Positions 12,310-23,260 of a DNA stretch of 64,000 bases are shown one piece after another. How positions within the stretch are numbered: the first letter of the stretch is position 1; each line of letters opens with the position of its first letter. The notes under the pieces are model-generated. The model was given only the letters and a program-made list of their open reading frames with translations, had not been told where the DNA came from and made no database searches. The stretch is from Chrysemys picta bellii (Eukaryota > Chordata > Testudines > Emydidae), in assembly GCF_011386835.1 (NCBI RefSeq), contig NC_088795.1:103042434-103106433 (forward strand), written 5' to 3'. The translations under genes were made by a program, and so were the position numbers.

Positions 12310-12460
12310 GGAGAGGCCGCGAGACACTTTGTTTACCTGAGTGTCCGCAGGTACGGCCTCTCACAGTTCCCAGTGGCCGCAGTTCGCCATTCCTGGCCAA
12401 TGGAAGCTGAGGGAAGTGGCACGGGCCAGGAATGGCGAACTGCAGGCAGGGTCCTGGGTA
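12310..12460. mobile_element. hAT MITE relic with perfect 20-bp hairpin
   Basis: TTTGTTTACCTG, GTGTCCGCAGGTAC, GGCCAATGGAAGCTG and GTGGCACGGGCC follow in the same order as the interior of the bounded hAT element at 55189-55520, so this is a related but eroded copy. It contains a perfect 20-bp inverted repeat, 12379-12398 against 12424-12443, with a 25-nt loop. Its terminal repeats are not visible. Confidence 0.55.
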
Positions 12461-12689
12461 TGTCAGTGGTATTCCACGGGAGAGATGGAAACATGAGCTG
12501 TTTGGATTTTTATTTTTTTTATTTTGTGGACAAAATGTGTTTTCATCTAAACCAAACCTTTTTGTGTGTCAGTGTATTAATTTCAACACAACTTTTGTTG
12601 GGAAGGTTTTTTAGGATCAGGATGGATTTTTCTGGTTAAAACAAGAGGGGTGGGGTGGAAGAGACTGACCAACCCACAATAAACAATTG

Positions 12690-12862
12690 CCTGGTGGTGA
12701 GAGCTCTCCCCAGGGATATGGGACATCCTGGTTCAAGTTCCTTCTTTGCCTCATTCAGAGTCAGCTGGGATGAAAATCTATGCTCCGAATCAGAGCCTTG
12801 AAACTGTCTCCCCCATATCCCTGGGGAGTGCCCTAACAGTGGACTATTGGCTATTCTGTTGT
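12690..12862. repeat. Inverted pair of tRNA-like modules
   Basis: A forward module (CTGGTGGTGAGAGCTC, then GGTTCAAGTTCC, 12691-12743) is followed about 55 bp later by an inverted one (GCCTTGAAACTG, then GCCCTAACAGTGGACTATTGG, 12797-12850). The words CTCCCCAGGGATATGGG and CCCATATCCCTGGGGAG are exact complements, so the unit can fold into a long stem. This looks like an interspersed repeat rather than a tRNA gene. Confidence 0.5.
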
Positions 12863-14045
12863 GTGTGTCTCTTTCTTTCTTTTTTTTTTTAAGTTCTTGG
12901 TTTTGTTTTGCATCAGAACAAAAGCAAATTCGGAAGCCTCAACACTTTTCGCAAGATGAAAACATTGTTTTCTGGCCACCCCTAGTGGGAACCCCTTCAG
13001 GGTACAAGAACATTAGTGCTCCACAGCACAGGTATGCTCCAGCTCCAGCAGGGCTTTTCACCCCAAGGGAAGCAATGCCAGGCTCTGGTTCTGTGAACAT
13101 ACTAGTCATGTTTGTAATTAATGATTTAAAGAAAGCATTTTGCTTTTCTTAACCACTGAGTTTAAAACTGCCAGTTGTGAATGTTTAAATGGCTTTCATA
13201 TTAGTATATATGATATAATATATAATGCATTTTGTTATAGAAACTCTTTTCCTGTTACCTCATTCACAGGAATTCTTTACTAAGCACATTGCTTCCCTGG
13301 TGGCTTGCTTGTTACTTTGAAGTTATGACTCTTTGGGCTCATCAATATCTTCTATCGACTTTTCTCACTTTTATTTACTTTTCCATTACTTTTTTCAATG
13401 AGACTTTGCAGTGGGTAAGGAATGGAAAGTACTACGCTGCATATGTACAGGCTGTACTGAATTAAACCTCTTGCTTCATCTTTAAATATTAAAAGATAAG
13501 CAAACGTATCTTGAAATATATTTAAACATGGGAGCTGTGGTTTTTGAATTTCCATTAAAAATTTATATCTTTTAAGAAGTAGGCTTACTGTTGCATGCAA
13601 GAGCTATGAATAAAATCAATAGTAAGCAACAGATTTAGCTATAATATAATACAACAAATGGGAATATTATACATAATTGTATGATCTTTGAAAGTGAAAC
13701 AAAATGAATGGGAAGGGCTTAGAATGCTCTGAGCAGAGATCATACAAAATTTTTTCTTTTTAAACTGGAATCTTTGTTGCGTAAGAAACTATGCCTTGAA
13801 GAGAGAAAGCTGAGCAAAATATGCAACTTAGCAGAAGAAATCTGCAGTCTATAAGGAACACATCCTATAGTAATTACACTGTCAAAAACTGAAATCTGTG
13901 AGAAATTTTCCTGTGTAGGGAATACAAGACTCAGAACAGCAAATCTGGTTCATGACATTAGTGATATGTCCCATTCTCTTTTCAGACTCATTCAGCAAAT
14001 CCTGGCCCATTCCCTCCTGGTGCACTAGTAAGCTTGGCTCACATG
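12863..14045. other. Unassigned AT-rich DNA
   Basis: Nothing recognised over 1.2 kb. It contains a T-rich tract near 12869-12890 and a TA-rich patch near 13200-13235. Confidence 0.45.
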
Positions 14046-14902
14046 AATCACTACTGGGGAAATTCTGTACTACTGCACATATGCATAATTAATGAGCCAC
14101 ACATTTTTAATTTTTCACGCAGAAAAAAGCTTCTGCCACAATGTTACTGCATTTCTGCCTTTTGCCCACCTGATGGCACTGTGATAATAGAACACAGCAA
14201 CTGCTGCTAGGCAGCTAGAGAAGAAAAAGACCTTGCCTTCTTCGCAGTGCCTGTCAGGCCAGGTCAAGAGACAGGCTATGGGGAAACAGTGTCCTCCATC
14301 TGAGTGGGGGTGGAGGGACATGTGGACGGGGCATAAGGACACCTGCAGGTGCAGAAACACATGGGGACAGGGGCAGATGTGCCTGAATGAATGGGAGCGG
14401 CTAGAGGTCAGCCAGGGTCTGCATGGGCTCCCTAGCAATCCCTCCCCTCCTCACCCCCCACCTATTCCATAGTTTTCCCTCCTATACCCAATGACCTTCC
14501 AAGTTCACAGCCAGGGTCCTTCCCAGCAATTTACTTCCCTCTCTCTCAACTCCTCCGTTACCTCTGACTCCCCCAAGCCTTTGCATTGCTTCTGAGTGAT
14601 ACAGGAAATATGGTTCTGTATTGTAGTTTAAATTAATTATTACTCAAAGTTCTGTATTAATATGCCTAGTAAGGAATCTATTTGTAAAAAAAAAAAAAAA
14701 AAATCCTGAATCTTTTTTGTTTGTATTGTTAGACAAGCTTGTTGACATTTTGAAATAAATGACCAAAAATAATTGAAACTGGTGTGATTGTATTGTGTTA
14801 TTTTCACAAATAAAATATGCAGAATTTTAAAATATTGTGCACATAATTTTTAGGGTTTTTTTGCAGAATTTTGTTTTTTTTGGCACAGAATTCCCTCAGG
14901 GA
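14046..14902. mobile_element. Nonautonomous DNA transposon candidate
   Basis: The left edge TACTGGGGAAATTCTGTAC and the right edge GGCACAGAATTCCCTCAGG are complementary over about 15 positions with few mismatches. The internal words ATGCAGAATTTTAAAATATT and AATTTTTCACGCAGAA repeat the GCAGAATTT theme. A target duplication is not clear, so the superfamily is unknown. An A18 run lies at 14686-14703. The open frames at 14115-14472 are not recognised. Confidence 0.45.
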
Positions 14903-14969
14903 ATGTCCCAATAACTTCAGTGAAACTAGTCACACAAGTCAAGGTTCTTCATGTGATTAAGAATTAATC

Positions 14970-15815
14970 TAATATCATAGACTCAGCACAATCTGGATTC
15001 AGGCCATGACATGGGATGGAAACTGATTTAATGGCACTAATGGATGATTTCTGTTTTCAGTGAATGGGGGGCAGAAAGGCATTCTCATCCTCCTACTCCT
15101 TATTGAGGCATTCAGAACTTGAGATACTGCTGAGATATCAGAGAGATGACAGAGATCCAAGAGACTATGATAAAATGGTTGAGTCCTTTCGGGAGGGACT
15201 CACCCTACAGGTAGCGTTGAGAAACTGCTCCTTTACTACTACTATTTTACACTTCTGGAGTAAATACTTTCATTGGTCTATTCCATATCTTCATGCAATC
15301 GCTAAGTGAACTGATCAGAAAACATGGACTAAAGTGCCAGCAATATGTAGAGGACACACAGCTCTACCTATCATTTTTTACCAGGCCACAATCAGTAAGA
15401 TGGGTCAGTGTTTGCATGAGATCAACTCATGGATGAAGAACATCTGGCTGAAGCTGAATCCAAGCAAAAGAAATGTTATGCTGGTGGGCTGAGGAAAGCA
15501 CTGAAAAGTTTGCAGCCACGGTGCAGTCTCCTTTTTTTGCAGTTCAGTCCATAGTTTAGGGGTGATCCTGGATTCCTAGCTGACACTAAACTCTCACATA
15601 GCAGCATCTGAAGCTAGTGATTTCTATCATTGCCTCTTGGCTAGAAGAGTCCCATCCCATCCTGGCAGATGATGACCTGGCCTCTGTTTATACTGTGTTC
15701 CTGGGCACAAAGCCTTCAATGCTTAGGAAACTCCAACTAGAACAAAATACTGCCGTTCATCTCCTCAGTAATACAGGCTACTGTGAGCATATCAAACCTG
15801 TCCGCTGCCTCTCTA
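14970..15815 (+). pseudogene. L2-clade LINE reverse transcriptase relic
   Basis: This is an L2-type ORF2 fragment, broken by several frameshifts. Recognisable pieces in order are QSGFRPGHGMETDLMALMDD (about 14992-15050); LSDLIRKHGLKCQQYVEDTQLYLSF, where VEDTQ replaces the expected ADDTQ catalytic box; INSWMKNIWLKLNPSKRNVMLVG; and GVILDS. The last piece, IASWLEESHPILADD then LRKLQLEQNTAVHLLSNTG (15617-15800), matches the L2 thumb (SRLDYCN and RLQLVQNAAARLLT in the family). It is inactive and much older than the CR1 copies. Confidence 0.75.
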
Positions 15816-15829
15816 TCTAAACAAAACAC

Positions 15830-17715
15830 TCACTGCACACACAGTTCTCTCTCTGAGCAGAGGATGAGGGGAAAAAATGTTCCAGTTACATGGCAATGGA
15901 ATTATGGGAACTACCTGTGGCAGTTCAATGAACAACTTGAGTAAGAATTTAGATAACTAAAGAATGTGAATTCAGTTGAAAATTACCGTGCCTAGGTGAT
16001 ATCATAGTAACATAGCCAAAGATTTACCACTTTGACATATGAAATTATTGCACCTAAGCCCCAACCAGTATAAGTATTTAATTATTTAAACTTATTCTAA
16101 TTTCTCTGAAATTTCACCAGTATTTTAGGCTCTTATGCCACTTTAAACAAATGTTTAACCAGTGGTAAAACTTTAGCTTACAAACTGATTCAAAGCTTCA
16201 TTTTTTTTTTTTACTAAAGCTGTCAGTTCTCTGGACCATGAAATCTATTATTTCAACTGAAGTCTTTGAAACATTCAAGGTTTCTCTGAGTTATCTTTTG
16301 CTGTAAGCAAGCACAGTTTCCTGTTAAATTCTAGGTTCAGTGTAATGAATTTTTTCAGCCTCAACATTCAATTACTTATTGATTAAGCTTAATTTCTAGA
16401 TGATTAAGATTAAACTGGTGCTAAAACACAAGTATGCATTATACATTTTAGTCATGCACAGGGTTTTAATTCAGGTATACTTTAAGAAGTGTTTAGCTTA
16501 AAATAACCAATTTTTACTTGGGTAAACAAAACATATGCACAAGTCTTTTTTGCTACTTATCAGTTGGACCCAGTATGAAGGTGAATTTTTAGCTGAGCTT
16601 CCTAGTTACAATGACTGTTTCCTTGAGAAACATAGAAAGTTAATTGTTAGTTTTAATTCAAGATATTATGACAGCAGTAGTTCTTCCTGGGTTTCACAGT
16701 GTCAGTGATTTTCCTAAGTAGAACTTCAAAAGACAGTCAATACGTTGCCTGTCTTATGACAAGATTTTACAGTTGGGGAATGTTTTCCTGATCAGCCAGT
16801 GTCTCACTTGTCCAGATGTTTTGACTTCAGCAAGCAATATGATGAGCAAAAAAAGGTCATTTTATATATTTTCTACTGGGTGGAGTAACCTGATTCTTCC
16901 TCCTGGCAAAGTTGATGTGGACCAATCAGAAAATGACCCATGCTCTTGGTGAAGATATAAAATGTCCAACCAGAGTAAAAGTTGTCACTTCTTGCCATCC
17001 AGTCAGGAAAGCCAATATCTCCATAATTTCATTCTTGCAATTTGTCTCTGGAAAATTCTAGTATCTTCATGCACGATATCTTGTACCATGCCAGTTTCCA
17101 TTAGATGTTAGGGACACCAGTTTGTGTAAAACATTTTGTAATGTGCCTTGAATCCTATGCTTGAGCTCTGATCAGCAACCTATTTTTGCTGTTTGTTATC
17201 CATGAGGCCCTCTTCTGATGTTGTCCTTTGATTGGCCAACTTTGGATGACACCATATTATTTCCAAGTTACAGTTTCTCTGTCAGCACTCATAGATGTCT
17301 GCAGATAGGTCTTTTTTTGAAATTGGGATAGTTTTTTATGTAAAGTTTCTTAATGTTCTTTCAGGATGCTACTTTTATTTAGTGTCTCATCTTGCAGCAA
17401 TATAAAGCCACATAACTCAATTGCTTGGCCCTTCACCAATAAGATGTAACAGTTAACAAAAATAAGAAAATATACCTCTGTACCAGTAGTTTAGTAACTG
17501 ACAATATTTTAACTGTAAATGAGTAGCATTGCTCTATTAAGTTGTCTCTGTGCAATGTCAATGAAACCTTAGTTATTTAAGACACAGCATTTTTGTTGGG
17601 TTCACCTTAAAGATTTTTCAATTTACGCTGGCTTCGCTGCATAATAATTGAATGATACTTTTAATGTAAAGCAAATACCTTTTAACAAATATGTTTCTTA
17701 TTAGTAACTTATCTC
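15830..17715. other. Unassigned AT-rich DNA
   Basis: I find no open frame of interest and no recognisable repeat in about 1.9 kb. A T13 run lies near 16200-16212. The stretch could be part of a long intron or intergenic space. Confidence 0.5.
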
Positions 17716-18055
17716 TTGAGAACCTCCTCTGTCCCATTCCCTCCAATCTGTCCTTACCTTGTCTCTTCTCCACCACAGCACTATTCTCCTTACCTAGCCA
17801 GGTTTCTCATCAGTCTACTTTCCCAGCAAGTCTTAGTCTCCACCTCTGGACTACTTGTCCCAGTCCTAGTCTCTGCCCATCCCCAGTTCCTGCTTCTTCC
17901 CCACTAGTCCCCAGTTCCTTACTCAAATAGTTCCTTTCCCACTTCCTGATTCCTCCTATTCTGACTCTGATTTGGACCAGGGACTTGAAGCTGGATTTCC
18001 CACATGCCAGGTGCAGGCTTTAACCACCGGGCTATTAGTTATTCTGGGATGACTC
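17716..18055 (-). repeat. Pyrimidine-rich repeat ending in a tRNA-like module
   Basis: The stretch 17720-17960 is C/T-rich, which explains its overlapping open frames. It ends with an inverted tRNA-like module: GGGACTTGAAGCTGG (box B complement), then GCTTTAACCACCGGGCTA (box A complement) at 17980-18031. The module matches those near 2.6, 6.5 and 12.7 kb. Confidence 0.4.
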
Positions 18056-19518
18056 ACGCCACTCGCATACATTGTTTGTTTATGTTGTATTACTGCATGA
18101 TTCAATTTCACTATTATTTAAAATGTCATTGTTCCAGAGCACAACAGTACTCTGATTTCAACAGGACATGTCATTTCTATTTCTTTATTGTTATTTCCTA
18201 GGCAAAAGAAGCACTTTCTCCTGAAAATATTCTAGGGAAGTTTGCATATTTTAGTAGCAGTTCAGCAGTTGTCTTAGTCGTATTTCTATATTTCACAGCT
18301 TGCAGCTACACAATACCATTAAACTTCTCTAATGAGAGGTAATTCTTTAACACCACAAATCCTAATTATTTGAACATCAGTGGTCCTTAATTCATAACAG
18401 ATTCTTCTGAAAACAAAAGATTCTAGTAACCAAGGATGAAATGCCTTTGAGGGGCACTCTCCGTTTATCAGATGATGAACTCCATTTCTGGAACTTCTGC
18501 TCCCTTAGATGTGATAATTATCACAGTAAGAGGCCTGCCATCATTCCTGCTGCTGAAGCAGTTGGACAGTTAATAAATTACACAGTGGCACTCCTCATGT
18601 TCAGATATACCCATAGCATCTCATCTTAAATTCGTTTTTAGGGAGAGCGAGTCCTGTTAAGTGTTCTTTTGTTTTTATTAAACTTAATTTTCATTTCATT
18701 GTCTTTCTTCTTGAATTAATTATTGTCACATTAATATTGTTCAAATTGTTTCAATTAAGTGTTGTAGTAATGCCCACAATGTCCAGGATGTGTTGTCCAT
18801 GTACACATAAAAGCACTGTCACTTCCTCATGGAGCTTACTGTTGCCCATTCCCTGGAATCAGGCCAAGAAATATCCACAAACAAAGGTCGTACTATAGTA
18901 GTATTGTCATAGAAATTCCTGTCCATTCCAGATGAGGAATAAGAAGGGACGGACACAGCTAATCAAGCAAGGAGCCCCGGGATGGGTGATCCATTTATTT
19001 CAATTGCAATTGGGTTCGAGCTCATAAGTCAACAAGAACCCCAAAAACACTTACACCAAAGCATTATATGTAGTTGACTATGATAATCTATCACTCTATG
19101 ATTGGCCAAAATTTGCTATCATTACCATACGTAATTAGCAAGCTACATGTATCTGCCCCTCTTATGACCCCTTATTGTTCATCTACTTGCCCCCCACCCC
19201 CCTTGCATTATTTTGCAAACCAAGCAGTTAGTTATCTACAGGACACAGGCACAGAAAGTTCCATTGTCTGCAGGTCTGGAGTTTGGCTACATTTCCTCTC
19301 TAAGGAACTTCCTGATTTAAGACTATGCATAGCTGACACTGCATATCTCCCTTCTTCTATCTCCCATGTGTACGTGACAAATTTGCCCCCTGGCAGTTAA
19401 GTAGAATAATTTTATTTCAGTACTGAGGGTTGATTTATTGCTTGCTTCCCTTATTTGCACAATTATACTCACACACACATTCCATTCATACTGCTGACAG
19501 GCTGCAGGTGTGGCTGTT
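18056..19518. other. Unassigned DNA, possible degraded LTR-like sequence at the right
   Basis: No gene seen. From about 18940 on, the sequence is compositionally distinct and runs up to the CR1 tail at 19519. The flanks on either side might be one older element split by that CR1, but I could not define its ends. Confidence 0.3.
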
Positions 19519-19612
19519 TGATTTAGTTGGGGATTGGTCCTGCTTTGAGTAGGGCGTTGGACTAGATGACCTCCTGGGGTCCCTTCCAACCCTAATATTC
19601 TATGATTCTATG
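19519..19612 (+). mobile_element. CR1 3'-terminal fragment
   Basis: GATTTAGTTGGGGATTGGTC, CTGCTTTGAGTAGGGCGTTG, GACTAGATGACCTCCTGGG and GTCCCTTCCAACCCTAATAT match the 3' untranslated end of the CR1 copies at 31.1 and 36.4 kb. It ends in ATTCTATGATTCTATG. It is strongly 5'-truncated, with only about 95 bp inserted. Confidence 0.9.
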
Positions 19613-20581
19613 TTGCTTTTGATCTTAGGTGACTGAGACTGGCCAGGTTCCAGCTTCCCAGAGATCAAACCAGTAGGCAACAAGAGCTCCCAGCGTCCCT
19701 TCGGATCTGCAGGAGGGCTCTACTGCTTCTGGTCCGGTCCTGAGTTTTTGCTGTTGTGGGTTTTATTCTTCTCTCTGTCCGCTACTGCCGTAGGTTTATA
19801 TACAGCCCCATATACACCTCGATTATCCTTACATAGTAATATTTTGGTTCAAGCCTTGTGATTGGTTCCTTACACTCATACTATCTCATTCATTCATTCA
19901 TTCCATATTGATTACATAATCAATAAGCATGAATACAATTGGTAATATAGCTTTAAGCAAGCCTCTCACATCAGTGAGGACTTCCGCTGGTGTTTGTGGT
20001 TCAGACAGGAAACTGTGCAAACTGCACTTTTAGACTGCTTGAAAAGGCAGGTGCGGGGAGGCCATGGCCTGTCCCACCTCCCCATGGAGCAGGAGCTGCT
20101 CCTGCCTGACAGAGGCCAAGCCATGGACAGGGCCGAATCCGGCTACACTTACCCTCTAAGCTCCCAGTTCTGCAATGAACTCTGCATGAGTGGACCTTTG
20201 CCTGCACAAAGCCCTAGTAACTTCAATGGGGTGCTGCACAAAGCTCATTGAAAATTGGGGCCTAAGAAGGCAATTGCTTTATGAACAGTGGGGGGAGAAT
20301 AAAACATACAATCAAAATAACAGAATAGCTGTGGTGTTTTTTTTTTCTTTCTCCAAACAATTCTTAAAATGTTTCTCTGACTAAATAGAAAAAGATAATT
20401 TCAGACTACCATAGTGCTATGTTTCAATCCATTTATAACAGACGGGCAGACCTGATATTTTCTAGGACGATAATACTGGGAAGCAATAAATTAGAGACAC
20501 CATTCCTGTGGAATACGTTAGATTCACACTTTAAGGCCAAGAAAAATGTTCATGGTAAACAGGACTCTGAGACTTCCCACA
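19613..20581. other. Unassigned DNA
   Basis: A TATATAAA word (minus strand, 19795-19802) and an AATAAA word (minus strand, 19762-19767) lie only about 30 bp apart, too close to support an LTR by themselves. A CATT microsatellite lies near 19888-19902. A GAAGTTACTAGG / AACTTCAATGGGG word lies near 20215-20230. No gene supported. Confidence 0.35.
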
Positions 20582-21089
20582 GTATACAGTAGTGATACTC
20601 AATCAGCAGCCCACAGGCCCTGTGTGGCCCATCAGCTCACCTTAAAAAAATGTTTATAATTAAATTCATGAACAATAATGTGCTGCCTATTATTTGTCTA
20701 TGACTTCCTTTCTAGGTACCTTACTGGCAGTGCTTAATTTATAATGAAGCATTGGCACAAATTAAGCACTGGCTGTGTGGCCAGAAAGTGGCAGCTGCTG
20801 GCGAGGTGCCCAACTGTGAAGGTAGTGCCACCACCACTAGCAGTATGGAAGTAAAGGTGGCTTGGTATTGCCACCCTTACTTCTGTGCTTCTGCAGATTG
20901 TGGTGATACCATCAGAGCTGGGCAGCCAGAGAATGATGGATGCTGTCTGGGAGCACAGAGGTGTCGGGGCTCTGAACTGCCAAGCCTACAGATGTTGGGG
21001 CTCAGCTCCAGCAAACGTTGGAGCAAATTAAGCATTGCTTACTAGATCTTAAGTTCTCACAATAGTTGTAGAAACGACTGGGCTAGAAC

Positions 21090-23190
21090 ACAGGCCATTT
21101 TTTCCTTAGCAATGGAAATGGAGCCAAAAATGAACATGAGTGGGAGTAAATGTTGCAAAGTCAACAACAAGAACCAAGCTTTTAACCCAAATTGGACATC
21201 AGATTTTTTTCCTGCCACATCATTTAAATGCAAAATCTTTGTTTAAAATGCCAAACCACTTTATCCCTCTGTAAGGTCATCCGTGTGAGGCACCCCTTTG
21301 AATCAAAGCACAGTAACTTCAACGTGGCCTATGTTCTTTGCAGAATTGCAAGACATTAAATTCTGAAAAATTAAATATCTGAAGTCTTAGTATCGCTATA
21401 CAATTGTAATTCTCACAACATCAGGAAAAGGAACGGTGGCTTCTTTTTGGATAATGTTGGTACTAGCAAAAAAAGAAAAACCCTTTCCTGGATGCTGAGC
21501 TTGTGAGGGAGTGCTTTAGGAGCTTTTTCCTGGAGATAAAAACAAAGATGACCTCGTGAACTGTAAAGCAAATTCCTCTGTCTGCTTGCATGGCAGTGCA
21601 AAGATTGGACATAATTTATGAGGATTGTTTGTCAACACTGCTTTCCAATTTTAAAAATGCCAAATACATGTCTCTTATTTAAATCGCTTGATTTGTCCAC
21701 TGTGATGCTGCCCAACTATCATTGTTGTTTGTTACATGTCAGGACAGTGAAATTTTCAAGGAAGAATTTTTTGTGCTTAACATCATTACAAAACCTATAC
21801 CGCAGATGAGATCATTTTTGAAAAAGTAAAAGGCTTTTTTTTTCTTTATTTTTTTTAAATGTGGTTTAGAGCTGCAAAAAGTTAACTTGCTTGTTATAGA
21901 TGGAGGTCCCTCCATAACAGGGAAAGAGAAGGGGTTTGCTTCACATTTGGCAGCGATGCATCCTTCACTAAATAGACCTCACTGCATCATTCACCAGATT
22001 GTTCTGACAGGTACGTTGTCTGGAGACTTGAGAAAAACAATGGATATTGTGCTGAAATTTATGAACTACATATGCTCAACTTCTAGCTTGCAATGTCATC
22101 TTTTTAATACTCTTTTACAAGACATTTCAGCCAAATATAGTGACCTATTGCAGCACAGCAATGTTCACTGGTTACGTAGGGGGGCACATATTAGGGAGGT
22201 TTTGTGTGCTTCAAAAAGAAATAATAGAATTTCATTCAAGCCACAAGATGAATAAGACTTGAGAATTACTAGAATTTGATGAATGATGTCCTCTCTGTCC
22301 AGGGCCGGCTCCAGGCACCAGCCTGGCAAGCAGGTGCTTGGGGCGGCTGCTCTGGAGAGGGGCGGCACGTCCAGGTATTCGGCGGCAATTCGGTGGACGG
22401 TCCCTCACTCCCGCTGGGAACAAAGGACCTCCCACCGAATTGCCGCCGCAGATCGCGATCACGGCTTTTTTTTTTTTTTTTGGCTGCTCTGGGGGGCCAA
22501 AACCCTGGAGCCAGCCCTGTCTCTGTCATGTAGCTTTTCTGTGCCATATTACTGGTTACTTGAATTCCCTCAGCTTGCAACTCAAAGGCCGTGCTATCAA
22601 CGTTGGCAATCTGTTTGGAAAAGGCGTGTGCCTTTCAGAGGAATCTTGAAATCTTACAGATAGTACATCTTTCTTGTTAAATCTTTCCCACATTGTGTTG
22701 TTGCTACAGATGAACATTTGATGAAGATGATGCAAGAAGTCCTAAACAATAAATACAACATTTTAAAATGTGATTTTGGAATTTTAAAATTCCAAAGGAT
22801 TTGCTTTTATGTGTTTGTGATCCATTTGTTGTCTCTGCTAATGGACCTGCTCTTCTGAAGCTAAGAACATTCTTGAATCAATTGATGAAGGTGCCTTACA
22901 ATTTCTAAGTGAAAGGCAAGGTTTCAGAGTTCAGGCATCTTGAAGGTAAAATTCATACTTTGTGATTTGTGAACTAAATATGCTGATCAGTTTCAGAACA
23001 GCCAGAATCTAGCCATCTATCTTTTGACAATGTTCAGATCAACGTGCCTCTTTGAATTTGGGTTTTCTACCATGAACATTAAAAAAACAATAACCCAGCA
23101 ATCACCTGACAGATGAACATTTTTACCAGTGCATGCACCTTGTCCTGACCTCTACAAACCACTCTTCACAAAGCTTGCCAAAGATCACTG
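21090..23190 (+). pseudogene. hAT transposase pseudogene, ZBED/GTF2IRD2-like type
   Basis: The transposase lies in pieces across several frames. The N-terminal part resembles the segment after a BED finger (NQAFNPNWTSDFF near 21170). The best-preserved block is 21887-22255: LVIDGGPSITGKEKG carries the second catalytic-region aspartate of hAT enzymes, followed by RPHCIIHQIVLTG and the insertion-domain words CSTSSLQCHLF and DLLQHSNVHWL. After the MITE at 22300-22519 the frame resumes with YLNSLSLQLKGRA (about 22556-22595). The C-terminal dimerisation segment is marked by CLFEFGFSTMNIK near 23048-23085. Stops and frameshifts are frequent, so no enzyme can be made. Domesticated relatives in vertebrates include the GTF2IRD2/SCAND3-type genes, but decay rules out a host gene here. 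Confidence 0.85.
22292..22527. mobile_element. hAT-type MITE nested in the hAT transposase
   Basis: The element spans 22300-22519 (220 bp). It begins CAGGGCCGGCTCCAGGCACC and ends GGAGCCAGCCCTG, with perfect TCTCTGTC duplications at 22292-22299 and 22520-22527. The interior is rich in GGCGGC words and holds a T-run near 22466-22480. It interrupts the transposase between its insertion-domain and later segments, so it landed after the host hAT did. Six-frame open reading here is compositional. Confidence 0.92.
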
Positions 23191-23260
23191 ATGACACCTT
23201 TCCCATTAGAGATTGCCACAAACACAGGTGGTAATGTTGATTTATAAACTTTGGGAAAAG

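Noticed and set aside
18940..19970. Possible antisense LTR split by the CR1 tail at 19519-19612
   Set aside because: TATATAAA and AATAAA on the minus strand are only ~30 bp apart, and no TG...CA boundaries with a target duplication could be found.
22269..22663. Several 60-126-codon frames in both directions
   Set aside because: They arise from the GC-rich MITE at 22300-22519 and share no protein family; only the transposase frame around it is real.
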